Shown in pieces: positions 13,201 to 25,700 of a stretch of 64,000 bases of DNA. The notes beneath the pieces are model-generated. The model saw only the letters and a list, made by a program, of their open reading frames with translations, was not told the origin of the DNA and made no database searches. Source of the DNA: Rhynchonema sp. JSB1_4 (Eukaryota; Nematoda; Chromadorea; Monhysterida; Xyalidae); assembly GCA_030248065.1 (NCBI GenBank), contig JASAMV010002592.1:1-64000 (forward strand), given 5' to 3'. Position numbers and translations under genes: made by a program. Position 1 is the stretch's first letter. The number at the start of each line of letters is the position of its first letter.

Positions 13201-13425
13201 TTGTACATAATGTGTCGTATGCAAGAACTTGAACTTACGACCCCCAAGCGGGGACTTCCAAGTTGGGGGGGCTGTATTTTTGTGGGGCTCTACTTTTTCA
13301 CTGACCCCGTTTAGGGGGGCTGTATTTTTGGGGGCTCTATTTCAGGGGCGCTCTATTTTAGGGAATACGGTACACTGCCACACTGGCTTGCTCTGCTGCT
13401 CCGCCCGATCTCTGAAAATAGGATA

Positions 13426-13545
13426 CCGTAAAAACCTAAATTAAGCCCCCCGGAATATAGCCCCCCGTAATACAGCCCCCCAAAAAGGGATCAGTGAATT
13501 AATAGAGCCCCCCCGGAATAGAGCCCCCCTAAGTAACATCCCCTA
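13426..13545. mobile_element. Short CCGTAAAAACC-family copy
   Basis: It begins CCGTAAAAACCTAAAT after a TA and ends ...aacatccccta before a TA. It carries cagtgaattaatagagccccc, which is also found in the copy at 26301-26431. No clear inverted right terminus is seen, so it may be a deletion derivative of the 12093-13370 family. Confidence 0.6.
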
Positions 13546-13568
13546 TAAAGCAGGGTAGTACTTGGGGG

Positions 13569-14011
13569 CAGTGTTGGAGGTACTCTGGAGGGGGGATACC
13601 TACTGTACCGCGCTCGGAGAGGGGGGGATACCTACTGTACCAGAGCCGATGGCCTGGGGGGGGGGGTTATGTACCTAGGGGGGGTTTGGGGGGTTAGGTT
13701 TTGGGGTGAAAATTTTTAATGTGTTTATTATGTGTGGAATCGTGTGAAAACGTAGTATTTGCGCGCGTAGCGCGCGAATTTGGGGTAATTTGAGGTAAAA
13801 ACCACTGATTTTACACTAATTTTGGCCATTTTGGTCAAAAATTGGCACTTTTGAGGCAAAATCGGGGAGCATACCTACTGTACCGGGGTGAAAATCGGGG
13901 GGATACCTACTGTACCATGCCAAACATCGGGGGGATACCTACTGTACCAGGCGAGGGGGATACCTACTGTACTGGGGGGCTACCCCCAAACCCCCCCCAC
14001 CTCCAACACTG
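13569..14011 (-). mobile_element. CAGTGTTGGAGGT-family hAT-like MITE, copy A
   Basis: Inverted ends CAGTGTTGGAGGT / ACCTCCAACACTG, with flanks CTTGGGGG and CTTGGGGA matching at 7 of 8. The interior consists of repeated ggggatacctactgtacc units around a core with cgcgcgtagcgcgcgaa. Orientation is opposite to copies B and C. Confidence 0.88.
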
Positions 14012-14029
14012 CTTGGGGAAATTTTGGGA

Positions 14030-14585
14030 ATGCTTAACGCGGACTGCAAGACTGCCGACTGCAGCTTTTGGCTACGGTATAAAACACTTCTGTAGGTGGA
14101 GGATGGGAATGCCAAAAACGAGATTTTTCAAAAATCAAAACAAGGGATTTCAAACGGTGGACAAGCAATGGGGACATTTTTTCCTTATGTGTTTGGTAGT
14201 CGGGCGAACGGTTAAGATGCTTGAAACATTAAGAGGCGGGATTAAATCGAGATAAACAACGAAATGTGTTTCGGACGTAACGCGTTAAAAAGAGCGTTAA
14301 CGTGGCCCCAATCCTGGGACAAGCGGTCTTGATTGAAGCGCCGTATTACTGAGAGGCTATAAAAAAAGAGAAGAAAAAGGCGGTAAATGTTTATAATGGA
14401 AAACCAAAGAAACCAAAATCCGTAAAAAAATAATAAAGGAAGGGTTACTGTAACGGACTGCAGGACTGCCGACTGTCGACTGGCCGACTGCCGACTTGCC
14501 GACTGCAAGATTAGGTTACGGTAGACAAAAAAGAGGGACAAATAATCAACGTTACTGTAGCGGACTGCGAAAAACGGGACTGGCA
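14030..14585. repeat. Degenerate ccgactg repeats
   Basis: Short units around cggactgcaagactgccgactg recur at 14039-14061 and, in a cluster, at 14455-14512, with a related cggactgcg near 14562. They alternate with AT-rich spacer. No terminal repeats or duplications were recognised. Confidence 0.6.
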
Positions 14586-16460
14586 AAACTGCTTACTGTG
14601 TGGGGAGGAACGTTGAGGACGGCAGATTGATTCGGTGAATTTGCGATGAAATTCACGGCGGACCGTCGAAAGTCCCCACAGCCCACGGCCATTTCACGGT
14701 GACCCGTATTGATGGTAGCCGAGGGGGGGATTGGAATGTAGCTGCCGTCGTTTGGGGAGGGGGATATGTATTGAAGGATATCTGATTGCCTTTGGGAGGT
14801 TTCAACTTTCAGTGGTATTTGAGAGAGGGGTGTTGGAGAGACTGGAGTTTTATGGTGATACTTCTTATCAGGTTAATATGCGTACATGAGTGTGAAAACG
14901 GGGCGTTCAGGCGCTAAAAGCCCGAGGTTAGAATGAAAAGAACGAATCGATACTGCCGCTGTACCAATGGTGGGCCACGCGCCTGGACAAACCCACCCTT
15001 GTTGAACGGTGCCCGCAAGCTGCGAGGGGGTTAAGCCCGTTTCGGCTGTTCCGGTTTGCCCTCTGTGGGCGGGAAGAGAGTATATAGAATTCACGGTGAG
15101 TACGGAAACGAGGCGTGAGGGAGAATCAACACCGAATGTGTTATGTCCAGTTTTTTTTGGCAGAGCATCGGGCAAAATACCATTGTTTTCAGTGTTAGAA
15201 ACGACCGAATAACGGGGAAAACAGTGTGACCATTTTATACGAAGTTCGAGCGTTACCAGTAAAACAAAAAAGTGATCTGTTCTGTCTTTTAATCTCCAAT
15301 GTAGTTATTTCCTTTTCCGCGGTGATCACGCGATGTATTTAGGCACGGCGTGAGCAGACGAAAGAAAATGCCCGAACAAACGCCGCCAAGAACGTTAATA
15401 CAGGGCTTTTGACATTATTCGCTGAGAAACAAATCCTGTGGCAAGGTGGAAAAATAGGTATCTAATTGAGAAACATGCGTATGGTTCGGTCGGGCTTTAA
15501 ACTGATTTATCGTATATGCTAATTGTGGTGCCAATAGCGGTTAGACGGGAGTGTGATTACCACAGAGGGAGCGAAGATATACTGTCTAAGCATGAGAAAC
15601 TTGCGTGTAATAGGGTATTGCGTGTTTTTTTGCCACATGCACATCGTGAAAGATAAACGAAAGGTGCCCCGTGAACTGACCGACCCGATTTCGGAGGGGG
15701 CATTGTGCGGGGGCCCTCTGTGCTGACGGGGACGCCTCTGATAATCCACCGAGCCGAAGCCCACAAATTGTTTCGTGAAAAACACCCTGAAAACGGGTTT
15801 GGAAAAGATGTTTTCTTCACTTGTTACCGCTTTTTTTGTACTCTGAACGAACAAAGAACGAATGTACCTGCAAACCACTATGAAGCTCGCATACGCGCGC
15901 AACAAATTCAGGTCGGCCAGTTGGAACTTGTCATCATGTCTCTTGGCCGAATCTTCTTCTTTCGTTTGCGAAAACCCATCTAAGCGGCGCATTTTTCCAA
16001 TTTGGCCAAGCAGGCTTTTAAAGAAGTCTTCTCATGGACACGTGGCTGCAGTATACGCTGCAGTGTACGGTGTGCCACCCACGGGGAGGAGACTCCGTCA
16101 AACCGATTTTTTTTATTCACTAAGCCCTTTTTTGTGAGGGGGGAACGGGGGGGGTCCATTGCGGATAGGAAACTGCATTTATGTTTTGAGGGTAACCCGT
16201 GTAGGGGGGGTGTCGACCAAGCAACGAGAAACGGGCAAAATCCATTGGCAGGTTGGACGAACGTGGGGCTCAAACATTTCTCATCCAGTTATACCCAAAA
16301 GGTCGGAATTGTCCCCGTAAATATTTTTTTGCAATTAGCCTCTCTACCCAGACCGGGCGTTGGAATTTGTACTTTTTATTCGTTTGCGCGTCACATGCTT
16401 TTATCGAACAGCCCCGAGCAAGAAAGGACCGTCATCAAAAAAAGTACAACAATAATCAAA
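14586..16460. other. No confident gene
   Basis: The region is neutral in composition. Open frames of 60-150 codons exist on both strands (for example 15519-15992 minus), but their composition is not convincing and no exon chain could be joined. It is the upstream flank of the gene at 16461. Confidence 0.35.
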
Positions 16461-19368
16461 ATGAGCAGCGTCTTTCACCAACTGATTGCAACGTCCGCGA
16501 TCAGGCGGCAGATTATCATGCAAAGTGAGGCGGCATCACGCAGACAAAATAGGACGATGGTTGACGCGTTTGGCGTTCTGATGGCGGACTTCGAATACTC
16601 GCACTGTGCTCTTGTTGCACCCTACGGCCGAAAACGCTCGAAACAGTCGAAGGGCGGATTTCAGCGAGCGTTGGGTGAGTGCCCCCACGAAATGAGTGAT
16701 CTACGCCCAAAAGTTTTTGATTTTTGTCGCGGTCAACGGTTACCGCCCTGTTTAGCTGTGGTTTGCACACTTTGGGACCAATGTGTCTACCGTGAAGAGT
16801 TTGCGACCTCTTCTGTCAGAGAGTGTGGCTCTTTCAGTAATCTTCCCCATTTAATACGCAGCGTCGCTAGTCGTTCCACCAACGAAGAACACCGATTACG
16901 CGACCGCCGGGGGGTTTGACTTGGGTTTCGATGGATTCGAAATCATTGAGGGTCTGATTGAAAAGGATGATTCGGGTATGTCAATAGCGTGAAATCATAA
17001 ATTTTGTTTGGATTGTATTCACGGTAACTGCCATAACACATGACCCAGGAGACAAACGGCGTGGAGACGACATTCCGCTGACCCAATTCAAGAATAAGCC
17101 AGTGCCGGAGAAAAACGGCGAAACGGAGCCGAGTGTGGTTGAATTGGATGACGACCCGCCGGAGACAACAGTTTTGAAATTGGGTAACTAACAGATTGCC
17201 AACCAATAAATCAGAAACAATGTACCGAATGAAGGTGGTTAAATACAAAATCCCTTTTTCTGACAGATACCGCGCCGGCTGCGGATGTTGCCAGTACCGA
17301 CAAGAGCGACAGTGAGGAGAGTGATGACGACGCGGCCGTCAAACGGCTTGAAAAGGGTACGGCACAACAATTTTGCAGTTGATGTGCTGGAAATATTAGT
17401 CTTTGGTAACTCTTTCATTTGTAGCTGGGATAAGACCAGTCGCCGTGAATGTTGACACACGTGAGATATATAACATTTTTTTGCCGTTTGTAGCACAGAT
17501 TCCGAGCGCGTCGTCATCCGGCGCTGTGGGAAAGGTGCCACACAGGACGAAGCGACATTCGCTGAAGCGCGGTCAGAAAAAGAAGCGTGTGCGAAAGCTG
17601 AAATTCCGGATGCGGCGTGCACAGGCATACAGTTTCATCAACGACGGTTCGATTCATGATTTTCCTTTGATGTGAAACTGTGGTTGTGCCGTCATGGTGG
17701 TATCAGCATTCCGCGGATGTCAACAGTTTTCCTGATAAGGGGCGGGTGCCGAATCTGAAAGCAGTTTGGGTGGGGGAGGCGATGGGGGCTTGGACGACGA
17801 CTGAAGTAGACATCTCCAGTCACACGCGGTATGGTATGGTAGGCAAATATGAAATGAATTCTGTTTTTTTTGTGGAACTCCTCAAAACGTGCCTCCGCGA
17901 GTGCAAAATAAAACGGTTTCTCACGATTCAACAGATAATAAGCGTGTTCAAAAATTCACAGTGGGGCATGTTGGCGGCACAAAACTTCTCCGGAGAACCC
18001 TTTGGCGTCTGCCATGACCAATAAAATACGCCAAACGGGGACCCAGGTTTTTTTCTTGTGATGAAGATGTTTACCTGCGCAACGTCTTCTGTGTGATTAA
18101 GGGCGTTACACATGTTAACTGATGTTAGAGCAGTCGGATTTTTTGTTGATATTTACAGAGGCCAAGGAAGTGAAACATCATCGTAAACGAAAGAAGAATC
18201 GCAAAAATGGGCAATCGACCACCACGTCCAGTTCGTCTGAAACAGATGAATCGATATCTGATGGTTCGTTTGGAATGTGAGGCGTCGAATTCCCGCCAGT
18301 AGAGTATGTTGGAAGAGACACTATGATCGGCACCCACGAAACATTAGCACACCAGGGCAGAATCTGCAGACAATGTATATTTTCAGAATCTGAAAGCAGT
18401 GAAGAGTCGTCATCGGCACGCACTACATCGAAGGCGAAGGCTGGAACGTCGAAACGTCACAAATGTATGTCCAGTCTAAATGTGATAAAAATAACAATGT
18501 GCTGTCATGAATTCCAAAATCGAAACAGTACGAACAACAACGGCGGTTTGTCGGTTTTCAGCGCGTCCGATAGAGAAGTCAAAGAAAAAGCGTATCCGCA
18601 TATCGAGTCAGTCCAGCGATGAATCTGGCCGCGACAGCTCGGGCGGTGATAACACGCGTCAGGCCGACTATGTCAAAGGCCGTGGTGACGTCGCTGTGGA
18701 CAGAAACAGCAGTGATGAAGGCGCCGGTTGGTGTAAATCATAAATGTAGACACGTTGTTTGTGGGCTGTGGAGCCGGTTTAAATATGTGAAACGAAAAAA
18801 ATAAGTCCACGAGGAGTATCGGTTACCAGGCATCCGGTCATCACGTTTCCAGATCCGTTTGATCCGGAACACATCTATGTGAAACGTAATCAAGAGTCCA
18901 TGGAGGAAATGATCAAGCGTGTGATTGACGATGACGTGGGATGCCCGGGCAACCTGATCGGGGTGTATTGTGAGCCGCTGACACCAAGGGCGCAGGCGAG
19001 CTACTGCGTGAGTGGGCCTTTTACACTGTATCACGATTGAGACCAACCACCGCTCATGTTCCAGGGCATGCTTGGCAAGAATCCACACTCGGCCAATCTG
19101 ACCGTCACCGCTGCTCGTGGTTAGTGCATTCGGACACTAAATAACTCTTGTCTGGATACACGAGGACCGGCGCATGAAACCGAATCAGTACATCCCTTTA
19201 AAAAAACGCCGCATAATGCTATTACTGTTCACAGGTATTGCCGAACACACAAACGTGATGGTGGACGAGACGGAGTTCGAGGAGTTGTTCACTCGAATAA
19301 GCGACCACTGCGCTGAAAAGATCCGTTCGCTGAAGGCACAACTACACAAACTGCAGAATATCCATTGA
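16461..19368 (+). CDS. 12-exon Ser/acidic- and Lys-rich protein, function unknown
   Basis: Exons that keep frame are 16461-16674, 16862-16975, 17049-17183, 17267-17356, 17425-17460, 17494-17646, 18159-18263, 18387-18464, 18562-18726, 18853-19007, 19065-19119 and 19235-19368, giving about 477 residues. Ten of the 11 introns interrupt codons after the first base. The middle third alternates acidic-serine segments (DKSDSEESDDDA) with basic ones (RGQKKKRVRKLKFRMRR, KHHRKRKKNRK), which look like nuclear localisation signals. The last exon is helical and heptad-like, ending in RSLKAQLHKLQNIH. A charged, probably disordered nuclear protein is the best inference; no catalytic domain is visible. The start is the ATG after aatcaaa; a start further upstream is possible. 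An alternative small exon near 17740-17770 (ESESSL) was left out. Confidence 0.72.
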
Positions 19369-20271
19369 ATGTCTTTTCGTGTCATACAACCTTGTATCCG
19401 CAAAGTAAATGGACGCCCGTTTGTGTCATTTTTCGTGTTTACCTCCTAACCGAGACCGCGTCCAGGCTGAGTTTTAATTTTTTTCTAAATTTAGTCGACC
19501 CACGGGGTAAGGACCACCGGTGATCATGTCTAATATCGCAAAACAATCTTTTTCACTTCACCAGGACGCTGGTTGTATTCACTTTTAAAGTCAGAACAGG
19601 TCTAGTAATTTCACAAAAGGGATATGCCCAGTGTTCGTTTTGTCCAAGTTTGCTTTTCTTGCTTTTCGTTAACATTGCGTGATTTTGACTGTCTGAGCCG
19701 ATATTATGACGGTTGCCGAGACGAAAACGCATCTGCAAATGCGGTCAGGTCGAGGTTTCGTTTTTTTTTCTCGCCGGTATCGTGAAATGAAGCGTGTTTT
19801 CTTTTGTTTATTTGCAGCATACTTACACTCGATTTCATTCCTTTATAGTGTAGTCAAATTCTGAATTGTGACAGCCCATCTCTATCAGATGCAGGTGGAC
19901 GTGACTAGTCAGTTAGGTATTTTGTTTCCCGTCAACTATGAACCCGTTACACGCGTCTTTGTCATTATCATGTGTCTTGTTTTCTTTACGTATTCGTCAT
20001 CGAAAAAATACGTGGCGATCGTAATTGTGAGCTAGCGGTGCTGTGGTGTATTCCACACTGCAACGAAACACACAGAATTCCAAGTTATTTTTTTTTCAAC
20101 GAACAGTCCATCGTGTTTGCACAATACGACAAGTACGCGATGAAGCGGGGTAGTAACGTCGTAATGCAGACACCACTGCCTAATTATCAGTAGCACTCAA
20201 ACGGCCTCTAGGGAATCACAAAACACATTCTAACGCCGACGAATCCCTCGGCCATGTAGTTGAATCACCAT
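19369..20271. other. Intergenic, no gene seen
   Basis: Space between the 3' end of the + strand gene and the 3' end of a - strand gene. AT-rich with no exon chain. Confidence 0.45.
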
Positions 20272-21145
20272 TTACGAGAGACGTTCGCGAATGCTCGCGC
20301 TGTGTACCGAATGTTCGTTGACCAACACGATGTCAACATCGATGTGCACACCATCTTGAACCTAAAGGGGATCGAAGCATGTGAGCCGCCCAGAAAGGAG
20401 TTTTTCACGAGATTGCGCACTATGTGACAGCACCGTAGAAGTTTCACAAAATAATTATCGTCGAAAATCAGCAACACGAACATCTTATTTTCGGCAATGG
20501 ACTTGCGGGGTAAGGCCCCCACAGATGGCCAGGTGTGTAAGCGTCGTTTAAAAATCTTAAATCCATACAGATGTGCAGTTGATGTGTCATCTTTTGTGGC
20601 ATCGCGTGGGTGAGCGCTAAAAGTGTCAAGTGCTCCAACGAGCATACGGAATGCATACCTGCACGATGTATCCGACGCGAAAACCGTTGGTACCGTTCAA
20701 GCGATCAGACATCGCGTAGAGCGACAGTTCATGTCCACTCAAAGGTTGGCACCGCAGTACGGCCTTGATAAGCCACGCGCGTTCACCATTGTTCAACATC
20801 AGTGAGCCCATCGCACTGATTTGTTCATCAAGGACGTTGAGCTGCAATCGAACTATCAGAAATGATTCCCAAGCTGTAAGAAGAAAAAACGGAGTGTAAT
20901 GGCGGGTGCGGGTCGCACGCATGTTTTGGGGGTGTGGTACAATCCACACTTTGCGGAAATAAGTCTTGCACCACTCTTGAAAAATTTAGGGGGAATTTCT
21001 ACAAACCTCAAACAGGGTGAACGAAGTGTTGATCCGTTGTCCGCCGACAAATGTATCACCGGTGAGAGTGCAACGTGAGCGAATAGCACCACATCCAGTC
21101 ATTGTGCGGAGAGATGCCGTAATACCCCGAACACCGAAAACGGTT
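20272..21145 (-). CDS. Multi-exon gene, partly resolved, function unknown
   Basis: Reliable exons run from high to low coordinate: 21145-21003 (about 47 codons, with CTLTGDTFVGGQRINTSF), then 20873-20694 (60 codons, with LQLNVLDEQISAMGSLML), which join in frame. The last exon is 20361-20272, ending NEHSVHSASIRERLS and stop; just before it lies a segment reading KSIAENKMFVLLIFDDNYF that joins in frame through a gtgaaa donor. The exon between 20694 and about 20520 is not settled. More exons probably lie upstream near 21180-21370 (DDTKVGVCDQMMVII). I do not recognise the family. Confidence 0.5.
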
Positions 21146-21369
21146 CTGGAAAAAAATAGAAGCTGTAGGAAGAGCCGATGGTTTCCGCGTGGTGGCAGGT
21201 TACGAGAAACCTGTCGCAGAAAGGCCTCAACACTGGAACGAGGAAACGCACACTCTCATAACCAACCACCGAAGAAAGGACAGATGTCATGCAGTACCCA
21301 GGTAATGATCACCATCATTTGGTCACAGACGCCCACTTTGGTGTCGTCGGGCGGCGGCAGGTGATGATC

Positions 21370-22765
21370 CACGCGTAAACATTCGAGTCAAACGCTTCCT
21401 GTGAGGTGAAAACCGGTTGCTGGTAATAAACGCACTCACATAAAAATATTGTATATGGCACATGGTTTCCAAATGCCGCTCCAATTGAATATAGCGGTGT
21501 AGACGGCTGACTTCTTTATGCGTTTTCATGAATAGGTGAGAGATTTTTTTGCGGACATATTGGCGAACACCTGGAGAAAGATTCCGGTTTTGTTCCTGGC
21601 ATACACTAACATGTAAACATGGGACACAAAAAAATAAAAGAACAAGGGCGAAATACAACACATGGTACACGCGAAAGACACGGCGAAACTGTGACAGAAA
21701 CAGCAAAGAATAACACTAACAATCAACCCAAAACCGCCAGGTTCTGTAATCTGTGTTAACATTACCGTATCAGATGCTCACAGCAGCCTATATGAGAAAA
21801 TTCCGGCCTTCGAGAAATCATTGTAAAACACAACTGCCGTGAAAATCCGGTTATACCATTATTAGGCACGGTTTGACATCATGTGACAAAAACTCCGCTT
21901 CTGCCGCTACGTGCCCACAAAAGGCCGTTACTGGTTGATACTACCGCCGCCTGAGCAATGTGATTTTCACGTATTCTAACAAGCAAAAACACAGAAGCAG
22001 GAACAGACCGATTACTCTACATAAGTTTCCGTACTTTAGAAACAGCGGACAAGTTATTTCACTGAACACATTTAAGGACAGCGTGTAAAGACGGAGACAT
22101 TTCATTTCGGTGTGCTCGAAGCACAGGCGACTTTCCGTGCGTAAATTTTTTTCTGCAGACTATAAAGGCGCCCGCGCGGTCGGGAAAGACCGTTACCCTA
22201 CAGAAAGAAAAAAGACCTCATTTTTTCGGACAAATACAGCCTCCACTCTGTTTGTGATGTATGGGGTGCTGCCAGAGATTCAAAATGCGCAAGCAGAAAA
22301 TGAAAATGAAAGAACTTGAATAAATCAATAAATCAAAAAAAGGACAATTAACACGTGTAAACAAAAAAACGTAAAGAACATGATATACGCCCGTTAACCG
22401 AAAAAAGACTGAAAAGACTGAACGCATATGATACGTGCGGACCCCCAGTTAAGCGCAGCGGTGCTGGTTTTCTTACAGGCTGGCACCGCCACGCCTGAAA
22501 CGCTGGATACACGGGTTAGCGCTTCAAGTGGACAAAGAAGACGCCAAGCACATAGATGGAATGTATCACACACAATAAAGTAAGAAAAAACAAAAACTTG
22601 GACAAATAACGTAGCAGTCTGCGTCAGATCTTTCTTCCACAATCCTCAACACAAATCATATCGCCAAAGTTCATGTGGTAAAAAAGGAAGAAACAACATA
22701 AGTAAACCGGGAAACAAAATGAACGCTCCATTCTCGCGGTTTCGACTCCAAAAATGCCGATTTCT
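21370..22765. other. Intergenic, no confident gene
   Basis: A-rich on the + strand, with short low-complexity frames only. It may contain the 5' exon of the - strand gene at 20.3-21.1 kb, which I could not place. Confidence 0.4.
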
Positions 22766-25700
22766 TCAATTGACGGGCTGCATATAGTAATTCAAGGATT
22801 TCGAGAAGCGCACCTGATTGTCGTCGCAATCAACCTCGCACAGGATCACCAGGTCCAGCCGAGGCTTTTCTAAATGTGAAACAGTATTACGGTGACACGC
22901 TGATGATCCACCTCCAAAATGCCACCTGGTTTGTCTGATATCGTGATGGTGAGGGCAACGCGAACATAAGTGCCGAAATCGATGGCCAACCTTCTTAGAC
23001 GTACGTGTGTTTGACAATTGTCATTCCACAGTTCTTCCCCCCCACTAAAGTTGGAATTTTTTACTGTTGATGCAAGGAAAAAAACGGACATTGGCACTAT
23101 GAACAACAACCAGATGTATGTGGATGGAGCGTAATTTTCCCGTATTGCAGGCTCGTTCGGGAATTAATGCATTCAAACGCACACACGGACAAACCTTCCA
23201 GCATACCAAACGTCGATGACACAGTGAATGACCAGAGAGAACGGCCGGTCTTCGTTCTGATCACAAATTCGATTGGAGCGTGGATGGCACTCGGCGTGTC
23301 TGTGGTCTTCGTCACGAAGAGGTCAACACCCGTTTTGAGGTCCACAACGATCGTATCCTGCGATGGCGTCTCAGCATTCAGGTAGAGAACGAGAAGAAAT
23401 TTTGCCAGACCGAGGAGAACTCGCGAGTTCACCGTGATGATTGATTGAATCATTGTTGTGCGCAAAGAAATTAGACTCAAGACCCACCTGCATGTCAATA
23501 TCGACCCTGGTTCTGTCTGGATTCTGAATGCGAGCTTTGACGGCGAGATCCACCGCCTTGACAAACAGCTCCGACAACGAGAGCGCCTTGTTGGGTTGAC
23601 CATAGCGTGGATTATGCAGCGAATCAGAAACCACGATACGCGTCACACTTGAGCAACTGAAATCCAGAGTGCCCAGGAACGGTGAATTGGAATACGTTGC
23701 AAATATCAATGCGCTAAATAGGTAGGTTGACAGTAATGGACCAACCGCGTCAATACGGCCTGCACGAAAGCGAATGCATTCGGTTTCTTCACAATGACAC
23801 CGGACTGCGGCACCTTTTCCACTTCAATTTCCGCCAAACCCGACAACACCGGCACCGGCAGTTCTGTGTGGTGCGAGAAATAATTAATTCTAATATCCAT
23901 GCAACGGTTGTAAGCACAGGCGCATTTTTTTGAGTGCGATCTCATTTTTAAATCTAACCACCCAGGACACCGTGGTGAAACAAGGTCGGACAGTGGCAAA
24001 TTGGATACGAACCGTCAATGATGTTCACGATTTTTCGGGCGTTCATGCAGTCTGGCTCGGAAGGTTGGAGATCCGAAATCACCAGGCTTTCCAGTTCACC
24101 GTCTTTGTCCGCAGCGCGCAAGAAGGCCTGGTAGTCAGATGGTGGAATTGACGCAGTGCGCGTCGCGGGGTAGCGACTGTAGATTTTCAGAGCTCGCAGT
24201 TTCAACTGTGCCGCCTGGAAAAAACAAGTAGGTGCATCGTTTGAGAACAGCAGCCACAGGACGTATGCAATTTACGAAATTCTGCGGTGGTTATTACAGG
24301 AACAAAGCGTAAAACACATCCGAACCATTTCGATGAGTGGACCATCAATGCTCGCGAAGCCGACAATCAATGACTTGACACGGTGTTGGAGACCGGACTG
24401 CAGAAACACATTCACAAAACGAGTCACGACGTCATCGCAGGCGAAACGCTCGGCACACATCTGTATACGAAGTAGATTTCCATTTATTTTCGGCGGGATA
24501 TGTCCGTAGAAAAAAAGCGTCTAAAAAATTCCAACATTTTTTCTCCTACCCCATAAAAACCCTCTTCCACAATGGATTGGATTGATCTAAAAGTGCGCTT
24601 GAACATTACAAACGCCACACAGTGCAGACACGATTACGTGACAGCGGTCACAAACTCTTTCTTGTGAAATTGAGCTCGAATTCAACGGACTGGAGACCTT
24701 TAAGCACGTGAAAATCGCACTGAGGGAAAGATTGTACAAACATGCAGCTCCACGGGCGCGGCGCTCGAATCGACGGCTTTCAGGAACGTAGACAGCTTCT
24801 CCATGTCCGATTCCTTTTTCCAGTCGAAGTTGTCCAGATCGAGATTGAATTGCACGGATGTGTTCACACTACGCCGTAAAAGCGGTTCAATGAACTTGGA
24901 CTCGCATGCGCCACAATCAATCAATTGCACCTGAGAAACCCGGAGACGCTTGACGGAGCGTTTAACACGGTTTTTTTTGTTTTGACATCGAATGCATATC
25001 AGTTTTTTTCTTCACCAATCATGCACGAATGCCAGCCGATGAGCTCACAAACAGGTCGAAATTTCGCCACGCACAGCTCAAAATTTGCCCCAAAATTTAG
25101 ACAAATTCGCCGTGCTCACCGCCGAAAAAATTTCATACTGCGCACGATTTCGTTTTGACGCGTCCTAACAATGGTACTAACCGCAGTCGGGTGGACGAGA
25201 AGACTGCCGACGTAGTAGAGTGCAATGTCGAAGCACAGCGGTACAATCATCAGCGTGATGATTTCAGCATCTTCGACTGCCTTGTCGGACGAATCGCAGT
25301 AGAACAACTGAGAATTATTAATTTGTGGGCAGGTTTCTTCCACCCAAGACCGGGGTTATAGTTCGTTCAAGAAGAACATCAGATTATTATTGGTGTTTGT
25401 TTAAAAAAGCGTACCAACCTCGATCGCATAGTTCCTGTCGTCACACTTGGGCGATCCGTAGGCCTTAATAGCACGCACACCAGTGAAACCGGTCGACATA
25501 ACCTCCCGGAAACGCACGACCATGTGTGGACAAACAGCCTTGAAATACTCCGACACACAGTTGTCGAGTTTGCGCACAGTTTGGTCGGCTGTCATGTCTT
25601 TCACGTCTGGGTGTACGTCTGCAAAGGGTGACAACTGTAACTATTAATCAAACAGTGCAAATCAGTCTCAAATAACACGACTTCGTACCCATGTATTGAT

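Larger units (their letters stand above)
12093..13370. mobile_element. TA-duplicating element, CCGTAAAACC family (second shell)
   Basis: The left end CCGTAAAACCTAAAAT pairs with the right end ATTTTAGGGAATACGG. The flanking TA (12091-12092 and 13371-13372) restores the family-1 terminus when one TA copy is removed, so this family duplicates TA, as Tc1/mariner-type elements do. The subterminal part repeats gggggctgtatttt. Confidence 0.85.
11692..13377. mobile_element. Family-1 MITE, outermost shell of a four-level nest
   Basis: The left end TAGTGTAGTTCCTGG starts at 11692; the right end CAGGAAC...TA CACTG is split at 12090/13371 by another element and resumes to 13377. The 8-base duplication CCACACTG is exact at 11684-11691 and 13378-13385, which proves the two halves belong to one insertion. 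Within it lie three further elements in sequence: 12093-13370, 12328-13200 and 12615-13039. Confidence 0.92.

Noticed and set aside
13569..14011. CRISPR-like array of ggggatacctactgtacc units
   Set aside because: The units are degenerate, lack regular spacers and lie inside an element with hAT-like ends and target duplication, in a genome with introns.
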